Assembly: GCA_910575075.1 (NCBI GenBank)
Contig: CAJTCY010000009.1
Coordinates: 62,001 to 126,000 of the forward strand
Source of the DNA: Lachnospiraceae bacterium
GTDB taxonomy: Bacteria > Bacillota > Clostridia > Lachnospirales > Lachnospiraceae
DNA length: 64,000 bases
Direction: 5' to 3'
This document shows, piece by piece, positions 42,329 to 50,262 of the stretch. Under the pieces are notes generated by a model. It ran no database searches. It was given only the letters and a program-made list of their open reading frames with translations, and was not told where the DNA came from. Position 1 is the first letter of the stretch. Every line of letters begins with the position of its first letter. Both the position numbers and the translations under genes were made by a program.

Positions 42329-43057
42329 ATGAAGAAGCAGAAAAGAATTCTTACGTTTATTTTGATGCTGAGCCTGGTGTTTACGGGTATATTGGTTACT
42401 TCAGAAATGGCGTATGCCGGGAAAATTACAAATATGCAAACCGCCAGGAAACTGGCGATGAAAAAAGTTAAGAAAGCGGTAGTTACAGAAGTAGATAAGG
42501 ATTATGAAAAGGGAATTCTGGTTTATGTGGTTCATTTGTGGAGGCAAACCAAGGAATATGAGCTTATTTACCGGGCTTCCGACGGAGTACTGTTATCTTA
42601 TAGCTGGGAGGAAATGAGAATTAACATGACCAGCCGTAAGAAGATAATGAGCAAGAGTACATGCCAAAAGCTTGCGCGAAAAGAAGTACCTCAGGGGAAG
42701 ATCACCAGTATCGCCAAGAAATATGACGGCAGAATGTACAGATATAAAGTGAAAATGCAAAAGAAAGGGAAAAATTATTTTCTCGAATATCATGCAAGAA
42801 CGCAAAAATTGTTAGAGTATAAGTGGGAATTAAGAACTTTTAGAGGAAAGGACAAACATAATTATATCGGCTGGAAGAAGGCAAAAAAGATCGCACTTCC
42901 CAGCGTACCCGGCGCAGAGGCAGTGAAGGTGGAACTAGGGAAGAGCAGAGGAATCTATGTCTATAGAGTGGAACTTGTGAAAGACAGATTAAAATATCAA
43001 ATAGAGATCCATGCCAGTACAGGAGAGGTTCTGAAAATAGAGAGAATTTATAAATAG
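42329..43057 (+). CDS. Secreted protein with three PepSY-like repeats
   Basis: 242 residues with a signal peptide (about 1-30, ending MAYA) and AGGAGG-like GGAGGA upstream of the ATG. The mature part holds three repeats of about 70 residues, each with a helix (TARKLAMKKVKKA, TCQKLARKEV, WKKAKKIALPSV) followed by strands and a YELIYRASDGVLLSY-type, YFLEYHARTQKLLEY-type or YQIEIHASTGEVLKI-type ending. This is the PepSY pattern, known as an inhibitor domain in protease propeptides. It lies between two small HExxH proteins, so a role in restraining them is an attractive inference. The protein is very Lys-rich. Confidence 0.75.
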   Translation: MKKQKRILTFILMLSLVFTGILVTSEMAYAGKITNMQTARKLAMKKVKKAVVTEVDKDYEKGILVYVVHLWRQTKEYELIYRASDGVLLSYSWEEMRINMTSRKKIMSKSTCQKLARKEVPQGKITSIAKKYDGRMYRYKVKMQKKGKNYFLEYHARTQKLLEYKWELRTFRGKDKHNYIGWKKAKKIALPSVPGAEAVKVELGKSRGIYVYRVELVKDRLKYQIEIHASTGEVLKIERIYK

Positions 43058-43090
43058 ATAAAAGCAGAATGAAAGGAAAGAGGTGTTAGG

Positions 43091-43702
43091 ATGTCAGGAT
43101 TTATTGGTGGACTAAATCCATATTACAATGAACTATCTCATACATATGCAAATGGAAATGCAATGAATGGATCGGTGCAGGACACGAAAATGCAGGATGG
43201 TAAAGAGACAGATGAGGCAGAAAAAAGCTTTGGCAGAAAGTCTCCCGGCGAGAAATGTGAGACCTGTGAAAAACGAAAATACCAGGACGGTTCTGATGAG
43301 AATGTTTCTTTCAAAGCAGCTGCGCACATTTCTCCGGAAGCTGCGGCAAGCCAGGTGCGTGCTCATGAGGGAGAACATGTTTCCAATGCTTATACCAAAG
43401 CAGCAGAAAAAGATGGGAAAGTGTTATCTGTTTCAGTCAGAATTAAAACTTCTATCTGCCCGGAATGCGGGAAGAATTATGTTTCTGGGGGAACTACGTC
43501 TACCAGAATTTCTTATCCGACGGATACAGCAGAGGAAAAAAGCGGAAAGTTTGGAATGGATTCTGAAGGACAAAACCAAAGACAGACGCGGACAAATCCT
43601 TATCAGCAGAGCCAGAGCCAGATACGGGCAGATGCGGTGAGAGGACAAAGCATTGATTATGTGGCAAGACCGTTAGAAGAATTTGAAATGGAGCGTTATT
43701 GA
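43091..43702 (+). CDS. SprA-related putative metallopeptidase
   Basis: 203 residues. A conserved centre CETCEKRKYQDGSDENVSF, AAAHISPEAAASQVRAHEGEHV and a second Cys pair (SICPECGKNYVSGGTT) match the SprA-related family of putative metalloproteases. HEGEH is the HExxH zinc motif, and CxxC pairs may bind a second metal. There is no signal peptide; the tail is Gln/Arg-rich and disordered. AAAGAGGTGTTAGG precedes the ATG. It is probably co-transcribed with the PepSY gene (33-base gap) and the DUF975 gene, whose start touches its stop. Substrate and location are unknown. Confidence 0.82.
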   Translation: MSGFIGGLNPYYNELSHTYANGNAMNGSVQDTKMQDGKETDEAEKSFGRKSPGEKCETCEKRKYQDGSDENVSFKAAAHISPEAAASQVRAHEGEHVSNAYTKAAEKDGKVLSVSVRIKTSICPECGKNYVSGGTTSTRISYPTDTAEEKSGKFGMDSEGQNQRQTRTNPYQQSQSQIRADAVRGQSIDYVARPLEEFEMERY

Positions 43703-43704
43703 TT

Positions 43705-44487
43705 ATGAGACGTACATCAGCAGAATTAAAACGATTATCAAGAGAACAGTTAAATGGACATTGGGGATTTGCCATTGGTGTAAATCTGTTAATGCAGCTA
43801 ATTATGTCAGCAGCAATGATGCCATTCTATTTTTTATTTCTGATCAGCAGGCGGGGAGTACTTCAGTATAATATATACATGCTGGCGGTGGTAATTATTG
43901 CGGCAGTATCTATTGTTATGCAATGTGGCATTAACAGAATATATCTGAATTTTGCAAGAAAGAAAGAGGCGTCTGTGGGGATGATGTTTGCTGAATTTAC
44001 CAGAAGGCCAGACCGTTATATTCTTGGTTTTCTTCTGTTGTTCGCAATAGAACTGATCTGTTTTTTGCCGGGGATCATCTGTCTGGTTATCGGGATTGTG
44101 TCAGGGCTGATACTGGCATCTGTGATTGGAATACTTCTGTATTTTGCAGGAATGGTGCCTGTGATGATAATAGCGTTACGTCTGGCAATGGTGTTTTACT
44201 TGATGGTGGACCACAGTGATATGGGTGTTCTGGAAGCGTTTCGGGTGAGTTCAGAGCTAATGCAGGGAAATAAGGGAAGGCTTTTTTATATTTATCTGAG
44301 CTTTATTGGCTGGAGCCTGCTGGGAATGTTGTCTTGCGGATTGGGAATGCTCTGGGTAATGCCTTATATGACGCAGACTCTTGTGAATTTTTACAGGGAA
44401 GTTATTGGAGAAATGGATCAAAAACCAGAATTCAGCCAGCAGTATATGCAGGATCTCCCAGAACAAAAGCCGGAAGGTATGTTTTGA
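43705..44487 (+). CDS. DUF975 membrane protein
   Basis: 260 residues with five or six membrane helices. The start MRRTSAELKRLSREQLNGHWG is the conserved cytoplasmic opening of DUF975; a TTG at 43699 is an alternative start and better spaced from GGAG at 43689. Later blocks YLMVDHSDMGVLEAFRVSSELMQG (in two parts) and LSFIGWSLLGMLSCGLG match the family. Function unknown. It directly follows the SprA-related gene. It ends before a large hairpin shared with the convergent DUF4190 gene. Confidence 0.85.
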   Translation: MRRTSAELKRLSREQLNGHWGFAIGVNLLMQLIMSAAMMPFYFLFLISRRGVLQYNIYMLAVVIIAAVSIVMQCGINRIYLNFARKKEASVGMMFAEFTRRPDRYILGFLLLFAIELICFLPGIICLVIGIVSGLILASVIGILLYFAGMVPVMIIALRLAMVFYLMVDHSDMGVLEAFRVSSELMQGNKGRLFYIYLSFIGWSLLGMLSCGLGMLWVMPYMTQTLVNFYREVIGEMDQKPEFSQQYMQDLPEQKPEGMF

Positions 44488-44538
44488 AGATGACAAAAGC
44501 CGGAGAAAGTTAGAGGCTTATAGAAAGAATAAAAATTT

Positions 44539-44640
44539 GAGGGCTGCCGAAAACGACGGTCATATATAACATATAGTTTCTCAGGAACAATGAGCAGCTT
44601 ATACGTTATATATGATGCTGTTTTACGGCAGCCTCTTATT
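44539..44640. terminator. Large bidirectional terminator hairpin
   Basis: GAGGGCTGCCG pairs with CGGCAGCCTC at the base; inside, CATATATAACaTATA pairs with TATAcGTTATATATG and CTCA with TGAG. It lies between convergent genes and can fold from either strand. The base resembles the hairpins at 1730 and 32107. Confidence 0.75.
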
Positions 44641-44646
44641 GTCTGG

Positions 44647-45039
44647 TTACAGTGAATTAAAATCGTAAGATTTGTAGAAATCATATGGATCATAGTTGCT
44701 CGGATATCCTGATTTTTCTAACAGTTCTTCGATATATTCAAGATATCCTTCTGGTCCCCCGAACTGGACAAATAATATGAAAAGACCATAGGCAAGGAAT
44801 AAAATACCGCAAATAATGCCGATAATGCCGAGAATTAATCCTGCCTTCCCGTAACCATTGGTAGTCATTTCACCGCCTCGGGACAGCAGCGCTAAAATTA
44901 TGGCAAGGGAGCCGAAAATAATTGCCGGATAGATACAGCAGCTCATTACCAGTCCTGCAATGCCTAAGACCAGAGAGGCAATCGCCATACTTGAAGAGCG
45001 TTTGTCTATGTAAGATGTATTTATTTCAGTATACTCCAT
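44647..45039 (-). CDS. DUF4190 membrane protein
   Basis: 130 residues from the minus-strand ATG at 45037-45039 with AGGAGG upstream; a longer reading to 45171 has no ribosome site. Two long hydrophobic segments (SMAIASLVLGIAGLVMSCCI and AGLILGIIGIICGILFLAYG) separated by a short polar linker define DUF4190. The Tyr/Asp-rich C-terminus (YPSNYDPYDFYKSYDF) is outside the family core. Function unknown. Confidence 0.82.
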   Translation of the reverse strand: MEYTEINTSYIDKRSSSMAIASLVLGIAGLVMSCCIYPAIIFGSLAIILALLSRGGEMTTNGYGKAGLILGIIGIICGILFLAYGLFILFVQFGGPEGYLEYIEELLEKSGYPSNYDPYDFYKSYDFNSL

Positions 45040-45139
45040 AAAAAACCTCCTGATTTTTTCTCTTGCTATATTGTAGCATGAGTTAAGGAAAAAAACAAAT
45101 ATATTTTTGTCTCTGTTGGGTATTGAAATTTGCTGTGTC

Positions 45140-45168
45140 TTGACTTTCTGCATGTTGAATGCTATAAT
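45140..45168 (+). promoter_or_regulatory. Promoter of tRNA-Leu
   Basis: TTGACT, 17 bases, TATAAT, about 48 bases before the tRNA. Confidence 0.85.
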
Positions 45169-45216
45169 CAAAAAGATTCAGGCATATGTAGAAAAATTTT
45201 TCTGCATGTTCAGAAA

Positions 45217-45298
45217 GCGGATATGGCGGAATTGGCAGACGCGATAGATTTAGGTTCTATTGTCAACAGACGTGCAGGTTCAAGTCCTGTTATCCGCA
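45217..45298 (+). tRNA. tRNA-Leu (anticodon TAG)
   Basis: 82 bases: acceptor arms GCGGATA and TATCCGC plus discriminator A, a D arm with AATTGGCAGAC, anticodon stem ATAGA/TCTAT with loop TTTAGGT, a variable arm with AACAGAC, and T arm GCAGG-TTCAAGT-CCTG. The anticodon TAG reads CUN leucine codons. CCA is not encoded. Single tRNA with its own promoter and two terminators. Confidence 0.95.
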
Positions 45299-45310
45299 TT
45301 AGATAATGAT

Positions 45311-45350
45311 AATCTGAACCCGGTTCCAATCGGGGACGGCTTCGGATTTT
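45311..45350 (+). terminator. Terminator after tRNA-Leu
   Basis: AATCTGAA pairs with TTCGGATT, with an inner CCCG/CGGG, followed by T's. Confidence 0.65.
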
Positions 45351-45373
45351 TAGTATATCTTGAGTGTTAAAGC

Positions 45374-45409
45374 AAAAACGGCGGTATCGTGAGTGATACT
45401 GCCGTTTTT
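45374..45409 (+). terminator. Second strong terminator after tRNA-Leu
   Basis: AAAACGGCGGTATC pairs with GATACTGCCGTTTT (one wobble) around GTGAGT, followed by a T run. Confidence 0.85.
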
Positions 45410-45497
45410 GTTTTGTGTGATAATTTGCCGTTTTGTAAAAAGTGTATGGAGTGTAGATATTGCTCCTGACACAGAAAATTGAGAGGTGCATTTAAGA

Positions 45498-45713
45498 ATG
45501 AAATGGGGAAGAATTATTATAATTACAGGATCACCGGGAACAGGGAAAACCACAGCGGCATCTGCTGTTGCAAAAGAATCAGATTTGGAAAAATTTTTAG
45601 AAGCTGCAAAGCGCTATGTTCGTGGCGGATATGATGTAATTGTAGATGGTATCATGGGGAATATGTATTTCGTGTCGATCATGGAGACGCCAATCCCCGT
45701 GCAGTCTCACTGA
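45498..45713 (+). pseudogene. Truncated P-loop kinase-like gene
   Basis: 72 codons. Starts like a small AAA_33/kinase protein (MKWGRIIIITGSPGTGKTTA, the Walker A motif), but after AKESD it jumps to EKFLEAAKRYVRGGYDVIVDG, which in full-length relatives lies some 40 residues further on. It then runs into unrelated residues and stops. It appears to be a gene with an internal deletion and a lost 3' half. The junction with the next remnant contains the inverted repeat TCGTGTC/GACACGA (45670-45718). Confidence 0.7.
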
Positions 45714-45724
45714 CACGATGCCGG

Positions 45725-46708
45725 ATGGATGGTAAGATCACTGATATATTTTATGTCCTGCCATTTCCAATCAATGGAATGGGAGGCGACAATGCCACTG
45801 GGGTGTCAGTGGGAGGTTTTGAATTGTCCTCCGATCATTGTCTGATTGCAGGTAACTCAGTAGACCAGAGTGATAATGAAAATTATTCCTCTTCTGGGAA
45901 GCGCAATATATTCCTGACCATTACTGGTAAGGAGCTGGATTTTAGCGATACAATCTGGCTGACTGATTACAAAGAAAATTCTGATATCACAGTGCAAACC
46001 CCTAGTCAGGTAAAGCTTAACGAAGAGCAATTCCTGATTTTATGGGAGGAATATAACAGTAAGTCAGATAAGGTCAAAGTAAAAATGGTCACTGTGGATG
46101 CAAATGGAAAGAAAACATCAGAGATTGTTGAGACCGGTTTAAGATTGTCTGATTTTGTGCCCATTCTCACAGCAGACGGTTTGGTGAAATGGTATGTTAC
46201 AGATAGTGAGTCTGTGATCTTCTGCGCCATAAATCCTTATGATTTGTCATCTGTGAAAGGTGAGATTAAACTGAAGGGAGAAGACACTGGTAACGACAGT
46301 GGGAATGACAATGATATGACAGTGAGAAGGGAGAAGACACTGGTAACGATAATGGGAATGATAATGACACTGGTATCGTGTCCAGCATAACATTGAATGC
46401 TGCCAAGCTTTCCGTAAATAAGGGAACATCGGTGACATTACGAGCAACAGTGACAGCAGCGCCTGGCACTGACCGTACTGTGAAATGGTCAAGTTCCAAC
46501 AGAGAAGTTGCAACAGTAGACAATGGAAAAATCATTGCCAAGAAAGCTGGAAAAGCAATTATTACTGCGACAGCTGGAGATAAAAAAGAAAGTTATTAAG
46601 GTGGATAAATTTGGAGAGGTGACAGCCGTTAAAAATGGCAGGGCAGAGATTACAGTGCGAACCTCAAGCGGTAAGAAGACAACTTGTAAGGTGACAGTAA
46701 AGAAATAA
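45725..46708 (+). pseudogene. Remnant of an Ig-like (Big_2) surface protein
   Basis: No start or signal peptide remains. A readable N-terminal part (DGKITDIFYVLPFPING, then FLILWEEYNSKSDKVKVKMV) continues to an Asp/Asn/Gly linker that is tandemly duplicated and thrown out of frame. A Big_2 domain follows in another frame (SITLNAAKLSVNKGTSVTL, VKWSSSNREVATVDNGKI) and stops near 46598. A third frame carries the end of a second domain (KFGEVTAVKNGRAEITV) to 46708. Two frameshifts and the missing start make it a pseudogene. It was probably a large secreted or lipid-anchored protein. Confidence 0.78.
46276..46381 (+). repeat. 53-bp tandem duplication
   Basis: Two units start with GGGAGAAGACACTGGTAACG at 46276 and 46329, 53 bases apart, encoding a GEDTGNDxGNDND linker. 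Since 53 is not a multiple of three, the second unit breaks the frame. Deletion of one unit would rejoin the upstream segment with the Big_2 domain. Confidence 0.75.
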
Positions 46709-46778
46709 TGCGGTACTTGAAATACAAGAAATGATTAGTTCATTAGAAGAATAGCCACATTTTATGCAGGAGGGACAG

Positions 46779-46952
46779 ATGGCAAATTTGCCTGACATGT
46801 CACCGAAGGAAGCCAAGCGTGATGAAAGACTGTGTAAATCAGGAAGCATTTTACTGACATTGAATTTAACCCTGCTGCTTATTGCTGAATCTGCATTGGG
46901 CAAGATAAAAGCAAAAATACATACAGCAAGGCTGGTATTACAGTGGCAGTAA
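46779..46952 (+). CDS. Small candidate membrane protein, hypothetical
   Basis: 57 codons from an ATG at 46779 with AGGAGGG six bases upstream. It encodes a charged start (MANLPDMSPKEAKRDERLCK) and one hydrophobic helix (SILLTLNLTLLLIAESALG). I do not recognise it. It lies in decayed DNA and may be a fragment, but the ribosome site is good. Confidence 0.4.
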   Translation: MANLPDMSPKEAKRDERLCKSGSILLTLNLTLLLIAESALGKIKAKIHTARLVLQWQ

Positions 46953-47040
46953 TCGATTACAGATTATCTTTCAGGGTAAGCTGGAGCTGCAATATACTTT
47001 GGTATTTTTTGGAGTCAAGCCCTGATAGTAGCAGTTCTGA

Positions 47041-47094
47041 AAAATGACCGAAAACAGTTGGTTTATTATAGATCAGCAGTTTTCGGCCATTTTG
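47041..47094 (-). terminator. Minus-strand terminator of the 57-aa gene
   Basis: AAAATGaCCGAAAAC and GTTTTCGGcCATTTT form a 15-bp stem with one mismatch. Read on the minus strand it is followed by TTTTT and lies 22 bases after the stop of the small gene at 47116. Confidence 0.65.
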
Positions 47095-47115
47095 TCAGGC
47101 AAAAGATTAATTATA

Positions 47116-47289
47116 TTACTGCGGCAGCCTGTTTTTTCCAACTACAGGATATCCATTTCCTTGACTGTCAGTGGTAATGTTATTGAGGTGCTGCTCTGGG
47201 GAAAAGATTTTCTCCTTATTGATATCGCCGCTTTCCCATGCTCCTTTGGGGGCAGTGCGAATGCTTTTCTTTTTATCGGTCGCTTTCAT
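47116..47289 (-). CDS. 57-residue hypothetical protein
   Basis: Minus-strand gene from ATG at 47287-47289 with a perfect AGGAGG seven bases upstream. The product is MKATDKKKSIRTAPKGAWES followed by GDINKEKIFSPEQHLNN and ending VVGKNRLPQ. It is polar, soluble, with no signal or membrane segment. It is followed by its own terminator (47041-47094). Ribosome site, stop and terminator together argue for a real gene. I do not recognise the family. An inverted-repeat element end lies directly upstream (47336). Confidence 0.6.
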   Translation of the reverse strand: MKATDKKKSIRTAPKGAWESGDINKEKIFSPEQHLNNITTDSQGNGYPVVGKNRLPQ

Positions 47290-47335
47290 TGAGTATCCTC
47301 CTGAATTTTTGATGGAACTAGTATTTTTAATGGAA

Positions 47336-47356
47336 CTAGTACAACGAATATTAAGT
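47336..47356. repeat. Solo end of an inverted-repeat element
   Basis: Begins CTAGTACAACGAATATTAAG and is the same over 21 bases as the left end of the element at 48993. No partner end is seen nearby. ATGGAACTAGTA is repeated at 47312 and 47330 beside it. From 47357 to 47610 nothing further was recognised. Confidence 0.6.
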
Positions 47357-47610
47357 TTTGGATAGTTTGACGCTGAATATTCGCAGTATTAGTATAACCA
47401 GAAAACAGGCAAATATGAGAGTATTCCGGAGAAATGTGAAAAGTTTGCAGTAGTATTGTTGTCGAATTTTGTTGTAAAAGATGTTTTTATGTCAATATAA
47501 AGTAATAACTAAATAAAATAGAGTACAGTATATTGACGCTGTGAGAAAGGATTGTTACAATAAATTTGTAGCTTAAACATATCGACTCCCCCTAATGTTG
47601 ATATGTCTTT

Positions 47611-47653
47611 ACCCCGATGTTTGTCAGGCATCGGGGTAATATTTTGCTTTTTT
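47611..47653 (+). terminator. Intrinsic terminator
   Basis: ACCCCGATG pairs with CATCGGGGT, followed by AATATTTTGC and a T run. A weaker hairpin (CATATC...GATATG) lies just before it. No gene directly upstream was identified, so its transcript is unknown. Confidence 0.65.
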
Positions 47654-47658
47654 ATCTT

Positions 47659-47731
47659 CATAGGACAGGGTATCTTTCCTATGAAAGAACAAATAGCAAT
47701 TTGCAATGCAAAGCGCATTCTTTTTCTAAAA
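47659..47731 (+). repeat. Dispersed structured element, shortened copy 4
   Basis: CATAGGACAGGGTATCTTTCCTATG lacks the inner hairpin; then comes AACAAATAGCAATTTGCAATG and the terminal GCGCATTCTTTTTC as in copies 2 and 6. It lies after a terminator and before the 3' end of the convergent GH18 gene. Confidence 0.7.
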
Positions 47732-47742
47732 TACTTTAGAGT

Positions 47743-48900
47743 TTACCAGGAAGACTGTATGGTAAAAGTGTCAGCCAGCAGCAGCCAGTTTGCCCGGAAA
47801 AGCTGCATGATTTGCCAATAGCTCATACCTCTCAACTGGTATTCTTTTACCAAATTAAATTTTGCAGAAAGACTGCGAACGTCTTCGAACCATACTTCAT
47901 GGTTTTTTCCATCCAGAATATAAGTAAAATAAGGCGCTTGGGCCGTTTCATCAAATTGAATGGGAGAATTGTGCGCAATTGCGATTTGGACTGCTTGAAC
48001 ATTTCCAATGGTGACAGCTTTGGATGTCCCCTGAACAAAGGGGAGTGTCCAGTCATAGCCATAATTGGGAATGCCGAGATGAATTTTTTCAGGAGGGATT
48101 TTCGTCAAAGCGTATTCTACTACCTGCTGGACTTTGTTGATGGGGGCAACTGCCATAGCGGGTCCGTACGTATATCCCCACTCATATGTCATAAGCAGCA
48201 CATAGTCCGCAGCTTCTCCAAGCAGTCCATAATCTTTGCCTTCGTACAGAAGCCCGGTCTGCGTGTCAGAAGTTTTGGGGGCCAATGCAACAGAGACAGG
48301 ATAGCCCAGTGCATTTACGGCAGTTCGTACTTCACGGACAAAATCTGAGAAAGGAATTTTGTCTTCTGGCAGAATGTATTCAAAATCTATGTCCACTCCT
48401 TCAAATCCCCTTTCTTGAATCTGAATGGTGAGTTCTTCAATAAGGCGCTGTCTGGCAGATTCATTATTTACTACTTGGGTAATCAGATAATTGCTGAACT
48501 GCCCGGTTGGGCCGAAAGGAGTGAGCGTTAAGATGGGAGCGACACCAAAGGATTTTGCCATGGTGATCATAAACGTATCATCCAACTGAGGGGGAAGGAG
48601 TTCACCTTCCGTGGTAAATCCATAGGAGAAGATAAACAGATCAGTCAGATAAGGGAGTGTCTGCTCCAATACCCAGCGGCTGATAAAAGGATAAGCATAA
48701 CCTCCAACATTGGCGGAATAGAAGGTTTGAGAGCTGTCATTTTCTATATCAGAAACCTGGGACAATAAGAGCGCCTGTCCGACAGCCAGAGGATATGGAT
48801 AGACAAGTTGATTGTCGTAAATAATGGATTGAGGAGAAGTTCCCTGAGAAATGGCAATGGTGTCGACTGTGTCACCGGGACGGACAACGTATATTTTCAT
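47743..48900 (-). CDS. LysM glycoside hydrolase family 18 protein (SleL/YaaH-like)
   Basis: 385 residues. One N-terminal LysM (1-47: IYVVRPGDTVDTIAISQGTS) binds peptidoglycan; the GH18 barrel (about 62-385) has GFEGVDIDFEY with Asp170, Asp172 and catalytic Glu174, and YVLLMTYEWGYTYGPAMAVA. It has no signal peptide, as for SleL/YaaH and CotE-like proteins that are loaded into spores and cut cortex fragments. Bacillus SleL has two LysM units; this has one. With the spoIIA genes in the same window a spore role is likely but not shown. AAAAGGAA precedes the ATG. Confidence 0.9.
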   Translation of the reverse strand: MKIYVVRPGDTVDTIAISQGTSPQSIIYDNQLVYPYPLAVGQALLLSQVSDIENDSSQTFYSANVGGYAYPFISRWVLEQTLPYLTDLFIFSYGFTTEGELLPPQLDDTFMITMAKSFGVAPILTLTPFGPTGQFSNYLITQVVNNESARQRLIEELTIQIQERGFEGVDIDFEYILPEDKIPFSDFVREVRTAVNALGYPVSVALAPKTSDTQTGLLYEGKDYGLLGEAADYVLLMTYEWGYTYGPAMAVAPINKVQQVVEYALTKIPPEKIHLGIPNYGYDWTLPFVQGTSKAVTIGNVQAVQIAIAHNSPIQFDETAQAPYFTYILDGKNHEVWFEDVRSLSAKFNLVKEYQLRGMSYWQIMQLFRANWLLLADTFTIQSSW

Positions 48901-48992
48901 AAAGTATTCCTTTTTCCTTATGGTATGGCAGGAATGAAAGAAATGTTACAAATCAGGTTGAGAAGCATCTCCGTAAAAGAAAATATACCGGT

Positions 48993-49159
48993 CTAGTACA
49001 ACGAATATTAAGTAATTAACATCTTCACTTGCCTAATTGTCCAGCTACTCATGTCAGAAAACCTAGCCGTAGCCACCGCTACGCCGTCGTTTTTCTTCCT
49101 TATATCTGAAACAATTATCCTGCGTGAATATATCAAAGACTTAATTTTCGTTGTACTAG
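48993..49159. mobile_element. 167-bp MITE-like element
   Basis: 21-base terminal inverted repeats (CTAGTACAACGAA then WATTAAGT) agree at 20 positions. There is no coding capacity inside. A single matching end lies at 47336. No clear target duplication was found. It sits between the GH18 gene and the Rpn remnant. Confidence 0.72.
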
Positions 49160-49399
49160 TTTGGTTGGTACTCGATAAGGATAAATTTTTATAAGAAGAT
49201 AAAAAAAGCCTTGAGTTTCCGTATTTTTATTTTATCAATAATTTTATTACCAAAAGTGGTGGTGTGGGCATCGTTAGGAAGCCGTCACCGGAAGAAATGG
49301 AAGAACTGTTTCAAGAACATTTACGGAGCAGGAAATCAATACTTGTCGAAAGTACAGTCGCATATTATAATAAAGGAGAAGAAAAGGGGGGATGCTATT

Positions 49400-50102
49400 A
49401 TGGAGAAAGCTTTTGAAGAACTGCAGATAAAGGATGATTTCATGTTCAGCGTTATCATGAGGAATCTGCCAAAAGCGTGCGTCTGGATATTTATGTGGAG
49501 GATGGGAAAGAAACGGATACAATATTGAAATGCAGACCACAGAGAATAGAAATCTCCCCAAGAGAACAAGATACTATCAAGGAATGATAGATTTGAATAT
49601 ATTGGAGAAGGGAGATAACTACAAGGATTTGAAACGCAGCTTTGTTATTTTTGTGTGTACGTTTGATTTGTTTGGCGAGGGGCGGCACATTTATACCTTT
49701 GAAAATCGTTGCATCGAAAATACAGAGCTAGGTTTAGGCGATGATACAACCAAGATTATTTTAAATACCAAAGGCACGATGGATGATATATCACCAGAGA
49801 TGAAAAGGCTGCTCAACTTTATTGATGGCAAAGAGCCGGAGGACGATTTTACAAGGGAATTAGACAAGGCAGTGCAGTCTGTCAAGAACAATGAGAAATG
49901 GAGGCTGGATTATATGACATTGCAGATGCATTATCAGGAAAAATATGAGCAGGGATTTGATGAAGGGGATAGAAAAAGAGCAATCTCAGTAGCAATGAAT
50001 ATGTTACAAGATGGAGATTTGCCTTTGGAAAAAATTGCAAAGTATTCCGGGCTTACCCTTGAACAGGTACTTGAGTTGGAAAAAGAATTGCAGCTAGCAT
50101 AA
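49400..50102 (+). pseudogene. Rpn/PD-(D/E)XK nuclease-family remnant
   Basis: ATG at 49400 with a GGGGGG ribosome site begins EKAFEELQIKDDFMFSVIMR, the normal opening, then the sequence jumps to AKSVRLDIYVEDGKETD (in a shifted reading), losing about 50 residues. A second shift leads into YNIEMQTTENRNLPKRTRYY and a long open C-terminal part (49530-50102; RHIYTFENRCIENTELGLGD). Members are transposase-like recombination nucleases found in many copies. The deletion removes part of the nuclease core, so it is probably inactive, though the 3' part could still be translated. Confidence 0.8.
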
Positions 50103-50117
50103 TTGAGATACAAGGCT

Positions 50118-50149
50118 TTGGGGCACCTTCCTTACGGAGGGTGCCCCAA
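50118..50149. terminator. GC-rich hairpin after the Rpn remnant
   Basis: TTGGGGCACCTTCC pairs with GGAGGGTGCCCCAA around TTAC (one wobble). No T run follows on either side, so it may be a weak terminator or a structural relic. The stretch to 50262 holds no recognised gene. Confidence 0.5.
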
Positions 50150-50262
50150 CCGTATTCCCGTACAGTTGAGGGATTCTTCTCTTCTTATCAGGCGATTCCC
50201 TGGATAACCGTGGACTTTAAAGTGCAGATGCCGGAAAGCCCCTTCTGTTTGGCAGTTAAAAA

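Noticed and set aside
45670-45718. Inverted repeat TCGTGTC/GACACGA as an operator or attachment site
   Set aside because: It lies at the junction of two gene remnants, is only 7 bases per arm, and has no other supporting signal.
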